From NCBI GenBank assembly GCA_942493135.1, contig OW818684.1, positions 3,596,001-3,660,000 on the forward strand: a stretch of 64,000 nt of DNA, read 5' to 3'. The notes beneath the pieces are model-generated. The model worked only from the letters and a program-made list of their open reading frames with translations, was not told the DNA's origin and searched no databases. Each line of letters opens with the position of its first letter. The first letter of the stretch is position 1. The position numbers and the translations under genes are program-made. The DNA comes from Planctellipticum sp942493135. GTDB lineage: Bacteria > Planctomycetota > Planctomycetia > Planctomycetales > Planctomycetaceae. Shown here in pieces: positions 35,192 through 44,944 of the stretch.

Positions 35192-35303
35192 TGCTTGCGG
35201 GTTTTGTTGCCAACTCGGCACGGATCCTGATCCCGTCTGAATTCGCTCCGCAGGACTCTTTAACGCGTTCCGTCAGCTTTCTCCAACTCTGGCTGCTGAA
35301 CCC

Positions 35304-37469
35304 GTGCAAGAAACCAATCACGCCCACGATCTCACCGTTAAAGTGCCCGCTCCGGGCGTCGTCCGGAGAATTGGCAACTACGAACTCCTGCACGCGCTGG
35401 GGCAGGGGGGCATGGGGGTCGTCTACGCAGGTCGGGATCTGACGACTGGTCAATCGGTTGCCGTCAAAATCCTTCTGCCAAGAAACGCGAAAGACGAGCA
35501 GTTTCGCAAACGCTTCCTGCGCGAAGCACGGGCCGGCGCGCTTCTCCGCGGCCCCCACATCGTGCCAGTGATCGGCATGTTCGAGGATGGTGACACGCTC
35601 TATCTGGTCATGGAACGGATCGCCGGCGGAAGCCTTCAGGCCTGGCTGGAGTTGCACCCGATGCGGGAGGTCGACTGGATCGTTTCCATCGCCCGCCAGA
35701 TCGCTCGAGGTCTTGCGGTCGCACATGTCGCCGGAGTGATTCATCGCGATATCAAGCCATCGAATATCCTGCTTGATGAGGACGGGCAGACCGCCTGGAT
35801 CGCCGACTTCGGTCTCGCCATGCTCTCGCATGGGTCCGACAATCTCACGACCACCGGCCGGCCGCTCGGAACTCCAAACTATATGTCGCCGGAACAGATC
35901 CGCGGCGAAACGACCGATCACCGGACCGACCTCTTCAGCCTCGGCTGCGTGATCTACGCGATGGTCGCGGGCGAGTCCCCCTTTCATTCCGAAACGATGG
36001 CGACGACCACGTGGCGAATCATCCAGACTTCGCCTCAACCGCTCAATAAACTCGACGCGCGAGTTCCCCGCGGTCTCGCGCGCATCGTCGACAAACTGCT
36101 CAAGAAGGAGCCAGCCTCGCGATTCTCCTCAGCCGAAGAAGTCGATCAGGAGCTCGGCCGCTGTCTCGACCCGGAACTGGAAGCGTTGGAACCCGATCTC
36201 GAAGCGACGCAGGTCTTTTCCGACGATCGTCATTCCGATCCGCCGCAGCCTCAGGCGACGAGCGGCGCGTGGGGGCGCATCGCCCTCGCGGCGATTGCCG
36301 CGAGCCTGATGGGAGCCTTTATAGTCCGACCAGCGTTTCTCCCGTCGCCACCGCATGCAGACGAAGAACCGCTCGGAGTGTCGTCGGTTCTGCCCGTCGC
36401 AGGCATGTCGGCAGCTCCTGGGCCTCACGACGCCGGGCCGCGCGCTCCCCGCACCTGGACCGTGGCTTCCGACGGAACAGCGGACTTCGACTCGCTGCGT
36501 GGCGCTCTGAAGAACGCCGGACCAGGCGATGAGATTCGCGTCCTGGACAACGCCGGGTACGAAGGCCCGATCATCATCGACGAACCCGTTCGCCTCCGGG
36601 GCGTCCGGCTGATTTCCCCGCAGCACGCGACCATCAACGCGTCCAATCCTAATGGCCGGTTCGGTTCGCTCATTATCATGGGGACGCGCGACGTTTTCGT
36701 CGAAGGTTTTTTCGTCAATGGGGGCGCCGAACATCATGCCGTCTATCTCAGCGGCGATCTTGCCGGAACGACTCTCCAGGACCTGACGATTGCACAGCCG
36801 CCGGGGGCCACCTGGGCGAATCTGATGCTGGCCCGTGAGTGCCGCGGAATCGCGGAGGCGCCCCTGACGATCCGCCTCTGCCGCTTCGCGACGGGAAAGT
36901 ACGGGATCTTCTCAGGCCGCGAGGACACGCCTACGGCTGTTGAGGCCGACCAGGTCCTGATTGACGGCAACGAGTTTTTCGGCGACGGGACGCACATCGA
37001 GCTGGCTCACGCCGCCCGCAACGTTCGAATCGAGCACAACGTCTTTCGCAACGGCGACGCGATCCACCTGCGGCTCCCCGCCGCGGCCGGCAGCGGTGGA
37101 TTCAGCATCTGCAACAATTCCTTTTTCGAAGTCCGCCACTGGCTGCAATTTGGACCGGCCGACGCCGAGTTCGACGGCAAGGTCGGCAACAATCTCCTGG
37201 TTGCGGTCAGCGGACCGCCCTGGACGCCCGACTTTGATCGACGCTCGGGAAAGTGGCGATTCTTCAACAATATCTGCGAAGACGGAAACGCCGCCGATCC
37301 CACGCTCGCCTCTCCGCTGGGGCTGATCGTTCGCGACGCACTGCTGGAGTCGCGTTCACCCGGCGAACCGGGCTTCCTGCGCCCGCATGCGACCAGCCCT
37401 GCGGCCTCCGGCGGCGCAGGCGATGGCCTCCCCTCCTACGTCGGAGCGCGCGCCCCCGACACGCACTGA
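35304..37469 (+). CDS. Membrane Ser/Thr protein kinase with C-terminal beta-helix domain
   Basis: 721 residues, GTG start. The kinase domain (about 26-285) is intact: glycine loop GQGGMGVVYAG (34-43), Lys55 in VAVKIL, catalytic HRDIKPSNIL (147-156), DFGLA (168-172) and GTPNYMSPEQ (189-198). After a Pro/Ser/Asp linker one membrane helix lies at 324-342. Residues ~380-690 outside carry repeats like ADFDSLRGALKNAGPGDEIR and, later, GNEFFGDGTHIELAH, NVFRNGDAIHLRL and NNSFFE, the pattern of a right-handed parallel beta-helix (pectate-lyase-like). The external domain could sense a polysaccharide. Two glycosyltransferase genes follow directly. Confidence 0.92.
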   Translation: MQETNHAHDLTVKVPAPGVVRRIGNYELLHALGQGGMGVVYAGRDLTTGQSVAVKILLPRNAKDEQFRKRFLREARAGALLRGPHIVPVIGMFEDGDTLYLVMERIAGGSLQAWLELHPMREVDWIVSIARQIARGLAVAHVAGVIHRDIKPSNILLDEDGQTAWIADFGLAMLSHGSDNLTTTGRPLGTPNYMSPEQIRGETTDHRTDLFSLGCVIYAMVAGESPFHSETMATTTWRIIQTSPQPLNKLDARVPRGLARIVDKLLKKEPASRFSSAEEVDQELGRCLDPELEALEPDLEATQVFSDDRHSDPPQPQATSGAWGRIALAAIAASLMGAFIVRPAFLPSPPHADEEPLGVSSVLPVAGMSAAPGPHDAGPRAPRTWTVASDGTADFDSLRGALKNAGPGDEIRVLDNAGYEGPIIIDEPVRLRGVRLISPQHATINASNPNGRFGSLIIMGTRDVFVEGFFVNGGAEHHAVYLSGDLAGTTLQDLTIAQPPGATWANLMLARECRGIAEAPLTIRLCRFATGKYGIFSGREDTPTAVEADQVLIDGNEFFGDGTHIELAHAARNVRIEHNVFRNGDAIHLRLPAAAGSGGFSICNNSFFEVRHWLQFGPADAEFDGKVGNNLLVAVSGPPWTPDFDRRSGKWRFFNNICEDGNAADPTLASPLGLIVRDALLESRSPGEPGFLRPHATSPAASGGAGDGLPSYVGARAPDTH

Positions 37470-37509
37470 TCTCCCCTCGACGATTCTCCTCTTCCAAGGG
37501 CCACTGCGG

Positions 37510-38853
37510 ATGTCGTCCAGCTCCTTTAACGGCGGATTCGTCCCCAAACAGATCAACACCGGGGCGTTTTCGCCCCCAGGCAGCCAGGAGGCCGCAGTAC
37601 CGCAGGCGGCAGGTCGAATCGAAGACCCCTATTACCTGTTCGGCGCCGCCTCGCGGGCCGATGAGCATGCGATTTCGCCAGCCGGCCAATCCGCGACCGG
37701 CCATCCCTTTCCTTACTACGATTTCTTGACCGCCGAGATCGACCTTCAATCGGAGCCGGACGCCGGAGTTGCGACGCCTGTCGCAGTTCCGGTCTGTCGA
37801 CAGCCCGCCGTGGCCGGGTCCGGGCGTCCCCTCAAAGTCGTGCACATCGGCCCGCACCTGCAGCTCGGCGGCGCGGAACAGTGGCTGCTCGATCTCGCGG
37901 GTTCTCTCGATCCCGCAGTCATGCGGATCGCCCGTCACGTGGCGGTCAATGCCGCCACGATTGACGTCGAGTACGTGACCCGCCTGGCGGAAGCCAATAT
38001 CTCGGTCGAGGTGGGTGGTCCGCGGGCCGTGCAGGCGGCGGCCCGCGACTCAGACATCTTGTTGAGCTGGGGCGTCCAGCTCGACCGATACCTCGGCGAC
38101 GCTCCGCGCCCCCTGTCCGTGCAGGTCGTTCACGGGGACGGCCCGTGGAACCGTTTCTTCCTCGAAGGAAGTCGGCGCACCGTCGACCATTTCATCGCGG
38201 TCAGCCATCGAGTCCGGCATCGAGTCTGCGTCGACGTTCCCGCCACCGTGATCTACAACGGCATCGACGACCGTCGTCTGGTTCGTTCCCGAGACCGCGA
38301 CGAAACCCGCCGGTCGCTCGGATTTTCCCGCTCGGATCTGGTCGTCGCCTTCTGCGGTCGTCTGGCCGCCGAGAAACGAGTCGACAGCATTATCGAAGCC
38401 ATCGGCTGCCTGCCCCCTCGCGTCAAACTGCTGGTCATCGGCTCGGGACACCTGGAATCCAGCCTTCGCCAGCTTGCCGACGAGCACCTCCCGGGTCGGG
38501 CCGTCTTCACGTCGAGCAACGGAGGCATGGGAGATCTCTACGCAGCGGCCGACATTTTCTGTCTCGCCTCCAACCAGGAAGGGTGCTCTCTGGCGATGCT
38601 GGAGGCGATGCTCAGCGGCCTGCCGGTGGTCTCAACGCCCGTCGGCTGCGCCGCAGAAGTCATTGAGGACATGGTAACCGGGCTCCTGTTTGACGGCTCT
38701 CCCCGCGACCTGACGAGGGCGCTCGGTCTGCTCACCGAGCGCGACGATTGGCGAATGAGCCTCGCCGACGACGGTCGGCGCCTCGTCGAGCGCTTTGCGG
38801 GCGCCCGGCGGATGGCTCGCGACTATCAGCAGCTCCTCCGCGGGTTGATCTGA
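37510..38853 (+). CDS. GT4-type glycosyltransferase
   Basis: 447 residues from the ATG at 37510, just past the kinase stop, with AAGGG upstream. The first ~130 residues are an unusual Pro/Ala/Gly-rich low-complexity extension. A GT-B catalytic half follows: LKVVHIGPHLQLGGAEQWLLDL (donor/acceptor start, GGAE), VIYNGIDD, and VAFCGRLAAEKRVDSIIEAI. The nucleotide-sugar site is SNQEGCSLAMLEAMLSGLPV with the E-x7-E motif, then STPVGCAAEVIEDMVTG. The glycan product is unknown; the cluster with a kinase and a second transferase suggests regulated envelope polysaccharide synthesis. Confidence 0.9.
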   Translation: MSSSSFNGGFVPKQINTGAFSPPGSQEAAVPQAAGRIEDPYYLFGAASRADEHAISPAGQSATGHPFPYYDFLTAEIDLQSEPDAGVATPVAVPVCRQPAVAGSGRPLKVVHIGPHLQLGGAEQWLLDLAGSLDPAVMRIARHVAVNAATIDVEYVTRLAEANISVEVGGPRAVQAAARDSDILLSWGVQLDRYLGDAPRPLSVQVVHGDGPWNRFFLEGSRRTVDHFIAVSHRVRHRVCVDVPATVIYNGIDDRRLVRSRDRDETRRSLGFSRSDLVVAFCGRLAAEKRVDSIIEAIGCLPPRVKLLVIGSGHLESSLRQLADEHLPGRAVFTSSNGGMGDLYAAADIFCLASNQEGCSLAMLEAMLSGLPVVSTPVGCAAEVIEDMVTGLLFDGSPRDLTRALGLLTERDDWRMSLADDGRRLVERFAGARRMARDYQQLLRGLI

Positions 38854-38854
38854 C

Positions 38855-39880
38855 ATGGGCGCAGGCGCTCTGCGGTTCCAGACCAATATCGATTTCCGTC
38901 GCGCGATCGAACTCAATGACGAGTTTCTGATGCCGTTCGCGCGCGTCCACGAGCGACTCCGCGAGCGGGGAATCGAGTTCCATCCGACCTCCGGCGATTT
39001 CATCTTCGCCGACAGCGATCACGGTCCGCCGCCGACCGACCGTCCGATCGTGCTGCTCGACCGCTCCGACGGAGCGTTCCTCTGGTGGCGATTTCAGCCT
39101 CAGGGTCAGATCGTCCGCACGATCCTAGAGTCCCAGGATCTGATGGGGCTGATCAAGATCTCGCGTTATCCATCGCGCCACATCTATAACTCGGAAGAAA
39201 CCGACTCCAGTCACCACGCCCGGTTGATTCGCGGTTCCCGACCGGCCCAGTTGCCGGCAGGCTCTGAGTCATTGATTGAACCTATTTCTAACCAGGCTTT
39301 CTCTCGGATTCGGCTGGGAGTCGGCTACTGGGCGTTCGATCAATGCGCTCCGCTGGAGCTGGACCACGGATTCAAAGAAGCCCGGAAACGCCCGATCGAT
39401 GTCTTCTGCGCAGTGTCCGTCAACTACGTGTGCCCGACGATCACCTGGCACCGCGAAACTGCGATTGAGCAACTTTCGCGTCTGCCGGGAATCCGGACTG
39501 TTCTCGGGCGCGGACGGGTCTTTCCCGATCAGCAGTATCGCGAGCTGCTGCAGCGGTCCCGCATCTGCGTTTCGCCGTGGGGCTGGGGCGAAACCTGCAT
39601 CCGCGACTACGAGGCGCTGCTCGCCGGCTGCGTGCTGATCAAACCCCGCACCGATTTCATCGAGTCTGCGCTGCCGCTCGACGACAGGCACTACGTCGCG
39701 TGCCGTCCCGACTTCGCGGACCTCGGCGAGCGAGTTGCGGAAGTGCTCGACCAATGGCCGGTATTCGCAGCCCGGACGCCGGAACTGCGTGAATACGTTC
39801 TCCGCGCCCGCCACCCCGACGCCATCGCCGACCAGTACGCGACGGCGATTCGCGAGTCGGTGGAGAGCTGCGCGGGTTGA
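38855..39880 (+). CDS. Putative glycosyltransferase, exostosin/GT1-like
   Basis: 341 residues; its ATG is two bases after the stop of the preceding transferase, so the two are co-translated or at least co-transcribed. The C-terminal half carries the donor-site pattern ICVSPWGWGETCIRDYEALLAGCVLIKP, close to the segment of exostosin and other GT-B transferases in which Glu binds the sugar nucleotide. The N-terminal half is divergent. Substrate unknown. It ends convergently 34 bp from the SDR gene. Confidence 0.75.
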   Translation: MGAGALRFQTNIDFRRAIELNDEFLMPFARVHERLRERGIEFHPTSGDFIFADSDHGPPPTDRPIVLLDRSDGAFLWWRFQPQGQIVRTILESQDLMGLIKISRYPSRHIYNSEETDSSHHARLIRGSRPAQLPAGSESLIEPISNQAFSRIRLGVGYWAFDQCAPLELDHGFKEARKRPIDVFCAVSVNYVCPTITWHRETAIEQLSRLPGIRTVLGRGRVFPDQQYRELLQRSRICVSPWGWGETCIRDYEALLAGCVLIKPRTDFIESALPLDDRHYVACRPDFADLGERVAEVLDQWPVFAARTPELREYVLRARHPDAIADQYATAIRESVESCAG

Positions 39881-39914
39881 GCGAATGCCAAACAGGCAGG
39901 GGGCGACTGTGCAG

Positions 39915-40646
39915 CTACCAAAGCGATGTGGGCACCAGTTCCAGTTCCGGAACCAGCGCCCGGGCCGGCAGCTTTGCCAGAAACAGAACCGCGTTGGCCA
40001 CATCCTGAGGCTGCAGGGCCTGGTCGAGAACTTCGCGGGGCGTCGGAACGGGGCGGGCCAGCAGGATCTCTGTGTCGCACAGGCCCGGAAAGATGACCGA
40101 CGTCCGGACGCCGTGCGACTTCTGCTCGACCCGCGTCCCATGCGCCAGCCCGACGAGGCCGTGCTTGCTGGCCTGATACGCCACACCCGAAACATCCGGC
40201 CGCTGCACCGCCGCCGAGGAAAGGTAGACGATCAACCCGCCGCCGTGCCCCGCCATGACCGGGACCGCGGCCCGCGTGCACAGGAACGCTCCCGTCAGGT
40301 TCGCATCAAGGAGTTGCGCCCAGCCCTCTGGACTGAGGACGTCGAGCCCTCGCTGGGGCGTATTGGTCCCGGCGGCGTATACCAGCAAGTCGATGCGGCC
40401 AGTGAGCGCGCGGGCCTGAGTCATCAGCCGGTCAACGTCGGCGACACTGCCGGCGTCGCCAGGGCACGTATCGATCTGCAGCCCTTCGTCGGCTAGTTGC
40501 GTCTGCAATTCCGCCAGCCGGTCGGCCCGCCGGGCCGAGGCGACGACGTGAGCGCCGGCACGCGCCAGCGTGCCGGCGATGGCCCGCCCCATGCCGCTGG
40601 AGGCCCCAACGACAACGGCCGTCTGTCCGGCCAGATCCTGAGTCAT
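39915..40646 (-). CDS. Short-chain dehydrogenase/reductase
   Basis: 243 residues from the ATG at 40646; a frame to 40691 is longer but has a non-SDR N-terminus. The cofactor site is VVVGASSGMGRAIA (TGxxxGxG type, with Ala for Thr), the NNAG-equivalent is LVYAAGTN, the catalytic Ser is in VYLSSAAV, and the pair YQASK gives YxxxK. Arg near ASARRADR suggests NADP(H) preference. Substrate unknown. On the same strand as the histidine kinase, 88 bp downstream. Confidence 0.9.
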   Translation of the reverse strand: MTQDLAGQTAVVVGASSGMGRAIAGTLARAGAHVVASARRADRLAELQTQLADEGLQIDTCPGDAGSVADVDRLMTQARALTGRIDLLVYAAGTNTPQRGLDVLSPEGWAQLLDANLTGAFLCTRAAVPVMAGHGGGLIVYLSSAAVQRPDVSGVAYQASKHGLVGLAHGTRVEQKSHGVRTSVIFPGLCDTEILLARPVPTPREVLDQALQPQDVANAVLFLAKLPARALVPELELVPTSLW

Positions 40647-40734
40647 TCTGCGGTCCTCACGAGCGGACCATTCCGCCGTGAGGGTCAGCATGCCAGCCGA
40701 CGGCCCCGTTCTGCAACTCTGCCGGCGGTGGGAT

Positions 40735-41529
40735 TCAGCCGACCTTCTGCAGCCTGGGTGTGGTGGTCGGGGCGATCACCAGCGGGAACTTCAAGGTGAA
40801 GCAGGTTCCCGCACCGACGGCGCTCTCCACGCGGATCCGGCCGCCGTGCGATTCCATCACGTCCTTGGCAAGCGACAGTCCCAGGCCGGTCCCCCCCTGG
40901 CCTTGGGAATCGACTTCTTTGGTGGTGAAGAACGGCTCGAAGATCTTTTTGAGCTTCTCGGCGGGGATGCCCGAGCCGGTGTCGCGGACCATGATCTCTG
41001 CCAGACCGGCGGCGCCGTCGGAACGGACGGCGACGGTCAGATTGCCGCCGTTGGCCATCGCCTGGCGGGCGTTGATGATCAGGTTGAGCAAGACCTGCTG
41101 CACCTGGCCCGAATTGACGCTGGCCCAGGGGCGGCCGTCGAAGCGGGTTTCGACGCGGATCCGGTACCGCTGCAGATCTTTCTCGACGAGGACCAGGACG
41201 TCTTCGACGAGGTTGATCAGGTCCATCGGCTCCTTGCGGTCGCTCTGGGGCCTGGCATACGAGAGCATGCCGGTCGTGATCTTCGAGGCCCGCTGGCCGG
41301 CGGCGAGGATCTTGTCGAACGCCTTTTCGCGGGTGGCGACGTCTTTGTGCCGGATCCCCATCTTGGCGTAGTTGATGACCGTCGTGAGGATGTTGTTGAA
41401 CTCGTGCGTGATGGACGACGCCAGGGAACCGACGGCGCTCATCTTCTGCGCCTGCATCAGTTGCGTCTGAAGTTGCCGCACTTGCTGCTGAAGTTCTTCG
41501 ACCTGCGCCTGCAACTCTCGTTCGCTCAT
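40735..41529 (-). CDS. Soluble orphan histidine kinase
   Basis: 264 residues. A short N-terminal Gln/Glu coiled coil (about 1-29) precedes the phospho-acceptor helix with His42 in SSITHEFNNIL. The ATPase domain has the N-box NLIINARQAM, G1 VRDTGSGIPAEKL, F-box FEPFFTTKEV and G2 GGTGLGLSLA. There is no membrane helix, PAS or HAMP domain, so it is cytoplasmic with its sensing partner unknown. No response regulator is encoded nearby, hence orphan. The palindrome GCACAAACACGTTTGTGC lies 280 bp upstream. Confidence 0.93.
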   Translation of the reverse strand: MSERELQAQVEELQQQVRQLQTQLMQAQKMSAVGSLASSITHEFNNILTTVINYAKMGIRHKDVATREKAFDKILAAGQRASKITTGMLSYARPQSDRKEPMDLINLVEDVLVLVEKDLQRYRIRVETRFDGRPWASVNSGQVQQVLLNLIINARQAMANGGNLTVAVRSDGAAGLAEIMVRDTGSGIPAEKLKKIFEPFFTTKEVDSQGQGGTGLGLSLAKDVMESHGGRIRVESAVGAGTCFTLKFPLVIAPTTTPRLQKVG

Positions 41530-41886
41530 GACCCGCCCTGGAAAACGCCTCTGTCGATCTTCACCGAGAGAGGCTATCGGACGGCGGTCCGAGAGAGCTT
41601 CATCGCGACTGCGCCCGCCGGTGGAGTCCCCTGCAGGTCCCTCCGCAAGGGGGCTGTGGAAAAAATGGGATGAGTGGGTCGAATGTAAGGGATGCGGGTT
41701 CGTCTATCGGTTTCGCAGACTGTGTCACGTGTGGCGCGGCACTCGCACAGTTCGGTCACGCGCGGAAACTGGGCGATAAACATTGCAGCGCACAACGGTT
41801 ACGCTCCGAGCACAAACACGTTTGTGCCGAAGTGGAAGAATAGTGCCAATGGAGGTTGTGGAGGCTTTTGCGATGTTGCGTAGACT
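41530..41886. other. 357-bp intergenic region with an operator-like palindrome
   Basis: No gene. It separates apgM from the histidine kinase gene, both minus strand. GCACAAACACGTTTGTGC at 41810-41827 has perfect 8-base arms and a 2-base centre, the size of a dimeric regulator site. No T-run follows it, so a terminator role is unlikely. Confidence 0.55.
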
Positions 41887-43086
41887 TTATGGCTGAAACA
41901 GGAGCGGCATCAGTTCGCAGCCCCGGTCCAGGCACAATGGGCTCGCCGCGGCGACCTCTTCGTCGTACGTCGCCGCTCCGGCCGGAGTGATGCCCGTCCC
42001 GCACAGCGCGAACGGGACGTAGCCGTGGCTGTGGGTCTTGGTCCGCAGAAATGTCGGATGGTCGGGACAGATTAGCAGCCGATAGTCACCCTGATTCCGG
42101 AGGTAGTCGTGCACCGGCGCGACGATGTGACGGTCCATGTTCTCCAGCGCCCGCACTTTCTCTGCGGCGTTCCCTTCATGCGAGGCCTCGTCGGTCGCTT
42201 CGACGTGGACGACGACAAAGTCGGTCCCGGACTTGAGGGTCTCGATGGCAGCCTGCCCCTTGCCGGCGTAATTGGTATCGAGGTAACCGGTGGCCCCTTC
42301 GACCTCCACCACCCGCCAGCCCAGCAACCGGCCCATTCCGCGGAGGAGGTCCACGGCGGTGATCACGGCGGCGGTCTTCCCGAATCGGTCCAGGAACGGC
42401 GTCAGCGCCGGACGCTGGCCCTGTCCCCACAGCCAGACCTGCGTGGCGGGGTGCGTGCCGCGCGACTGATTCGCGGTGACCCCGCGAAAAACGTCGACGC
42501 TTTGCCGCATGAGCTGCAGCAGCGCTTCAGATCCCGGCCCCTGCGGCAGATGCGGGGCGACCGATTGATCGGTGATGTCGTGTGGCGGCGTGGTGAACGT
42601 CTCGCTGCTGAAGGGACCCTTGCCGTCGCCGGCCCGATACATCAACAAGTTGCGATAACTCACTCCGGGGCAGAACTGCCAGGGGCTGCCCGCCGGAAGC
42701 GCCTGCTGCATTTTCTCCAGGAGCAGCCGCCCCAGCTCGCTGGAGATCTGCTCGGCGGTGAAACTCTTCATGACGCCGTCGAGAACGGTCACCAGGTTGC
42801 AGCGAACGGCCCAGTCGTTGTCGCCAAGTTCGATTCCCTGCGCGGCGGCTTCGATCGGGGCGCGGCCGGTATGGAACCGCAGCGGGTCGTAGCCGAAGAG
42901 GCTCATCGTGCCGACGTCGGATCCTGAGGGCATCGAAGCCGGCACATGATCGGCCCGCCCGACGACGCCTGAGCTGGCGACGGCATCCATGTGGGGAATC
43001 GCCGCCGCCTGCAGCGGCGTTTTGCCGGCCAAGGATGGCTGGGGTTCGTCGGCGACGCCGTCGGGAATGATCAGGACGTATTTCAT
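41887..43086 (-). CDS. apgM: Cofactor-independent phosphoglycerate mutase, archaeal type
   Basis: 399 residues from the ATG at 43086. It begins MKYVLIIPDGVADEPQPSLAGKTPL, the alkaline-phosphatase-like metal motif of apgM (PDG), followed by ASMPSGSDVGTMSLFGYDP with the catalytic Ser. Metal ligands appear later in VVVHVEATDEASHEGN and LLICPDHPTFLRTKTHSHGYVPFALCG. The enzyme interconverts 3- and 2-phosphoglycerate in glycolysis. Length is normal. It lies 89 bp after nadE on the same strand. Confidence 0.94.
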   Translation of the reverse strand: MKYVLIIPDGVADEPQPSLAGKTPLQAAAIPHMDAVASSGVVGRADHVPASMPSGSDVGTMSLFGYDPLRFHTGRAPIEAAAQGIELGDNDWAVRCNLVTVLDGVMKSFTAEQISSELGRLLLEKMQQALPAGSPWQFCPGVSYRNLLMYRAGDGKGPFSSETFTTPPHDITDQSVAPHLPQGPGSEALLQLMRQSVDVFRGVTANQSRGTHPATQVWLWGQGQRPALTPFLDRFGKTAAVITAVDLLRGMGRLLGWRVVEVEGATGYLDTNYAGKGQAAIETLKSGTDFVVVHVEATDEASHEGNAAEKVRALENMDRHIVAPVHDYLRNQGDYRLLICPDHPTFLRTKTHSHGYVPFALCGTGITPAGAATYDEEVAAASPLCLDRGCELMPLLFQP

Positions 43087-43175
43087 GGGTCGGCAAGTTT
43101 TCGTCATTGCGTGGAATGGGTGGCTCGAATCCGGATTATGGCCGGGCAGCCTGCGGATTTTCGAGTCCGGCCCGA

Positions 43176-44840
43176 CTACTCGATTTCAAACTTCGCCGCC
43201 ATCGGCATCCGTCGTCCGCTGCCGAAGGCCCGCGGCGAGAGCTTGATGCCGGGAGGCATCTGCCGGCGCTTGAACTCGTTGCGGTCGAGCCGGCGGGCGA
43301 CCCATGTGACCGTTTCCGCCGGGTGAAGTTTGCTGAGAGTCTCGACCGACAGTTCGTCCTCGACCAGCCCCTGCAGGATGGCATCCAGTACGGGATAGGG
43401 GGGGAGCGTGTCCTGATCGAACTGATCGGGCGCCAGTTCGGCGCTGGGGGGCTTGTCGATCACGTGCCGGGGAATGACTTCCCGACCCTCGCGGACGTCG
43501 TTGATGAAGCGGCAGATCGCGTAGACATCCCGCTTCAACAGGTCGCACAGGACGGCGAAGCCGCCGGCCATATCGCCGTAGAGCGTGCAGTAGCCGACGG
43601 CCAGTTCGCTCTTGTTTCCTGTGGCCAAGGCCAGCCAGCCATAGTGATTGCTGCGGATCATCACCATCGCCCCGCGGATGCGGGCCTGCAGGTTCTGATC
43701 GGCCAGCCCCGCGGGCGACAGGGCCAGATCCGCTCCGACGACGGGAGTGGCCTCATAGGACTTGTGGACAGCGTCAATCGGCACGATCTGGGCGTCGATT
43801 CCCAGGTTTTCCGCCAGTTTGCGGGCGTCGCTGATGCTGTGGTCGGTACTGTAGCGGCTCGGCATCAGCAGGCCGTGAACGTGACCGGGACCGCACGCTT
43901 TGGCGGCGATATAGGCGGCGAGCGTGCTGTCGATTCCCCCCGACAGTCCCAGCACGCAGTCGGTGAAGCCGGATTTGCGCAAATAGTCGCCGAGCCCCAG
44001 CACCAGGGCATCGAGCAGATCTGCGACTGGAGGAACATCGCGCGGGGGCAGGGACGCTGCCGGCTGCTCCAGGTCGACGACCGCGAACTGCGACTCGAAG
44101 CCCTTCAGTCGCAGGATGCAGTTCCCGTTCCCGTCGAATACAACGCTGTGGCCGTCGAAGACCAGGTCGTCATTGCCGCCAACTTGATTGACGAAGACAA
44201 ACGGCAGGCGATGGCGGTCGACGTGCCGATGCAGAATCCCGTCTCGGCGGTTCACCTTACCGGCCTCGAAGGGACTGGCAGAAACATTGATCAGGATCTC
44301 CGCCCCCGCCGCGGCGAGCTGCGCCACCGGATCGGGGAGCAGATACGGATCGGTGTGATAAAAGGTGTCCGCCTCGCCCCACCAGGCATCCTCGCAGATG
44401 TGCACGCCCAGCTTCCGACCTCGGAATTCGATCGGCCGGACGCGATCGGCCGGGCGGAAGTAGCGCCGCTCGTCAAAGACGTCGTAGTTCGGCAGGAGCA
44501 GTTTGTGGATCGTGTCGACGATCTGGCCGTCGGCGAGCAGGCTGCAGGCGTTGGCAACCCGGTCTTTTGGAAATCCTCGGGCCGACGGATGCCCGACCAG
44601 CATGGCCAGCCGGCTGCCAGCCGTCCGGGCGGCCAGCTTCTCCACGGCCCGGTCACAGGCGGCGGCAAAGCCTTCCCGCAGCAGCAGGTCTTTGGGCGGA
44701 TAGCCGCTGATGACCAGTTCGCTGCAGACCAGCAGGTCGGCGCCGGCGACTTCGGCCTCGGCGAATGCCTGTTCGACCAGCCGGAGGTTCCCCGACAGGT
44801 CCCCCACGGTCGGGTTGAGCTGAGCCAGCGCAATCTTCAT
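43176..44840 (-). CDS. nadE: Glutamine-dependent NAD+ synthetase
   Basis: 554 residues from the ATG at 44840, giving the proper nitrilase-domain start MKIALAQLNPTVGDLSGN. The N-terminal amidase has the Glu41-Lys113-Cys149 triad (VCSELVISGYPPKD, HKLLLPNYDVFDE, VHICEDAWWG). The C-terminal synthetase has the PP-loop SGGIDSTLAAY at ~300 and KSELAVGYCTLYGDMAGGFA. It converts nicotinate adenine dinucleotide to NAD+ using glutamine-derived ammonia. Both domains are complete. Divergent from the parvulin gene across 166 bp. Confidence 0.96.
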   Translation of the reverse strand: MKIALAQLNPTVGDLSGNLRLVEQAFAEAEVAGADLLVCSELVISGYPPKDLLLREGFAAACDRAVEKLAARTAGSRLAMLVGHPSARGFPKDRVANACSLLADGQIVDTIHKLLLPNYDVFDERRYFRPADRVRPIEFRGRKLGVHICEDAWWGEADTFYHTDPYLLPDPVAQLAAAGAEILINVSASPFEAGKVNRRDGILHRHVDRHRLPFVFVNQVGGNDDLVFDGHSVVFDGNGNCILRLKGFESQFAVVDLEQPAASLPPRDVPPVADLLDALVLGLGDYLRKSGFTDCVLGLSGGIDSTLAAYIAAKACGPGHVHGLLMPSRYSTDHSISDARKLAENLGIDAQIVPIDAVHKSYEATPVVGADLALSPAGLADQNLQARIRGAMVMIRSNHYGWLALATGNKSELAVGYCTLYGDMAGGFAVLCDLLKRDVYAICRFINDVREGREVIPRHVIDKPPSAELAPDQFDQDTLPPYPVLDAILQGLVEDELSVETLSKLHPAETVTWVARRLDRNEFKRRQMPPGIKLSPRAFGSGRRMPMAAKFEIE

Positions 44841-44944
44841 TCGACACACATTTTCAAGAGGACGACCGAAATCGGGTCCGGCGGGGCGCCCGATGCCGTT
44901 CCGCATGCAGTCGGCCCGACGCATTTCGCCCGGAACTCGCGGAT

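Noticed and set aside
34407..36038. Long minus-strand ORF of 543 codons
   Set aside because: It lies antisense to the unknown gene at 34446-35057 and the 5' part of the kinase gene, both of which have clear protein features on the plus strand; a GC-rich shadow.
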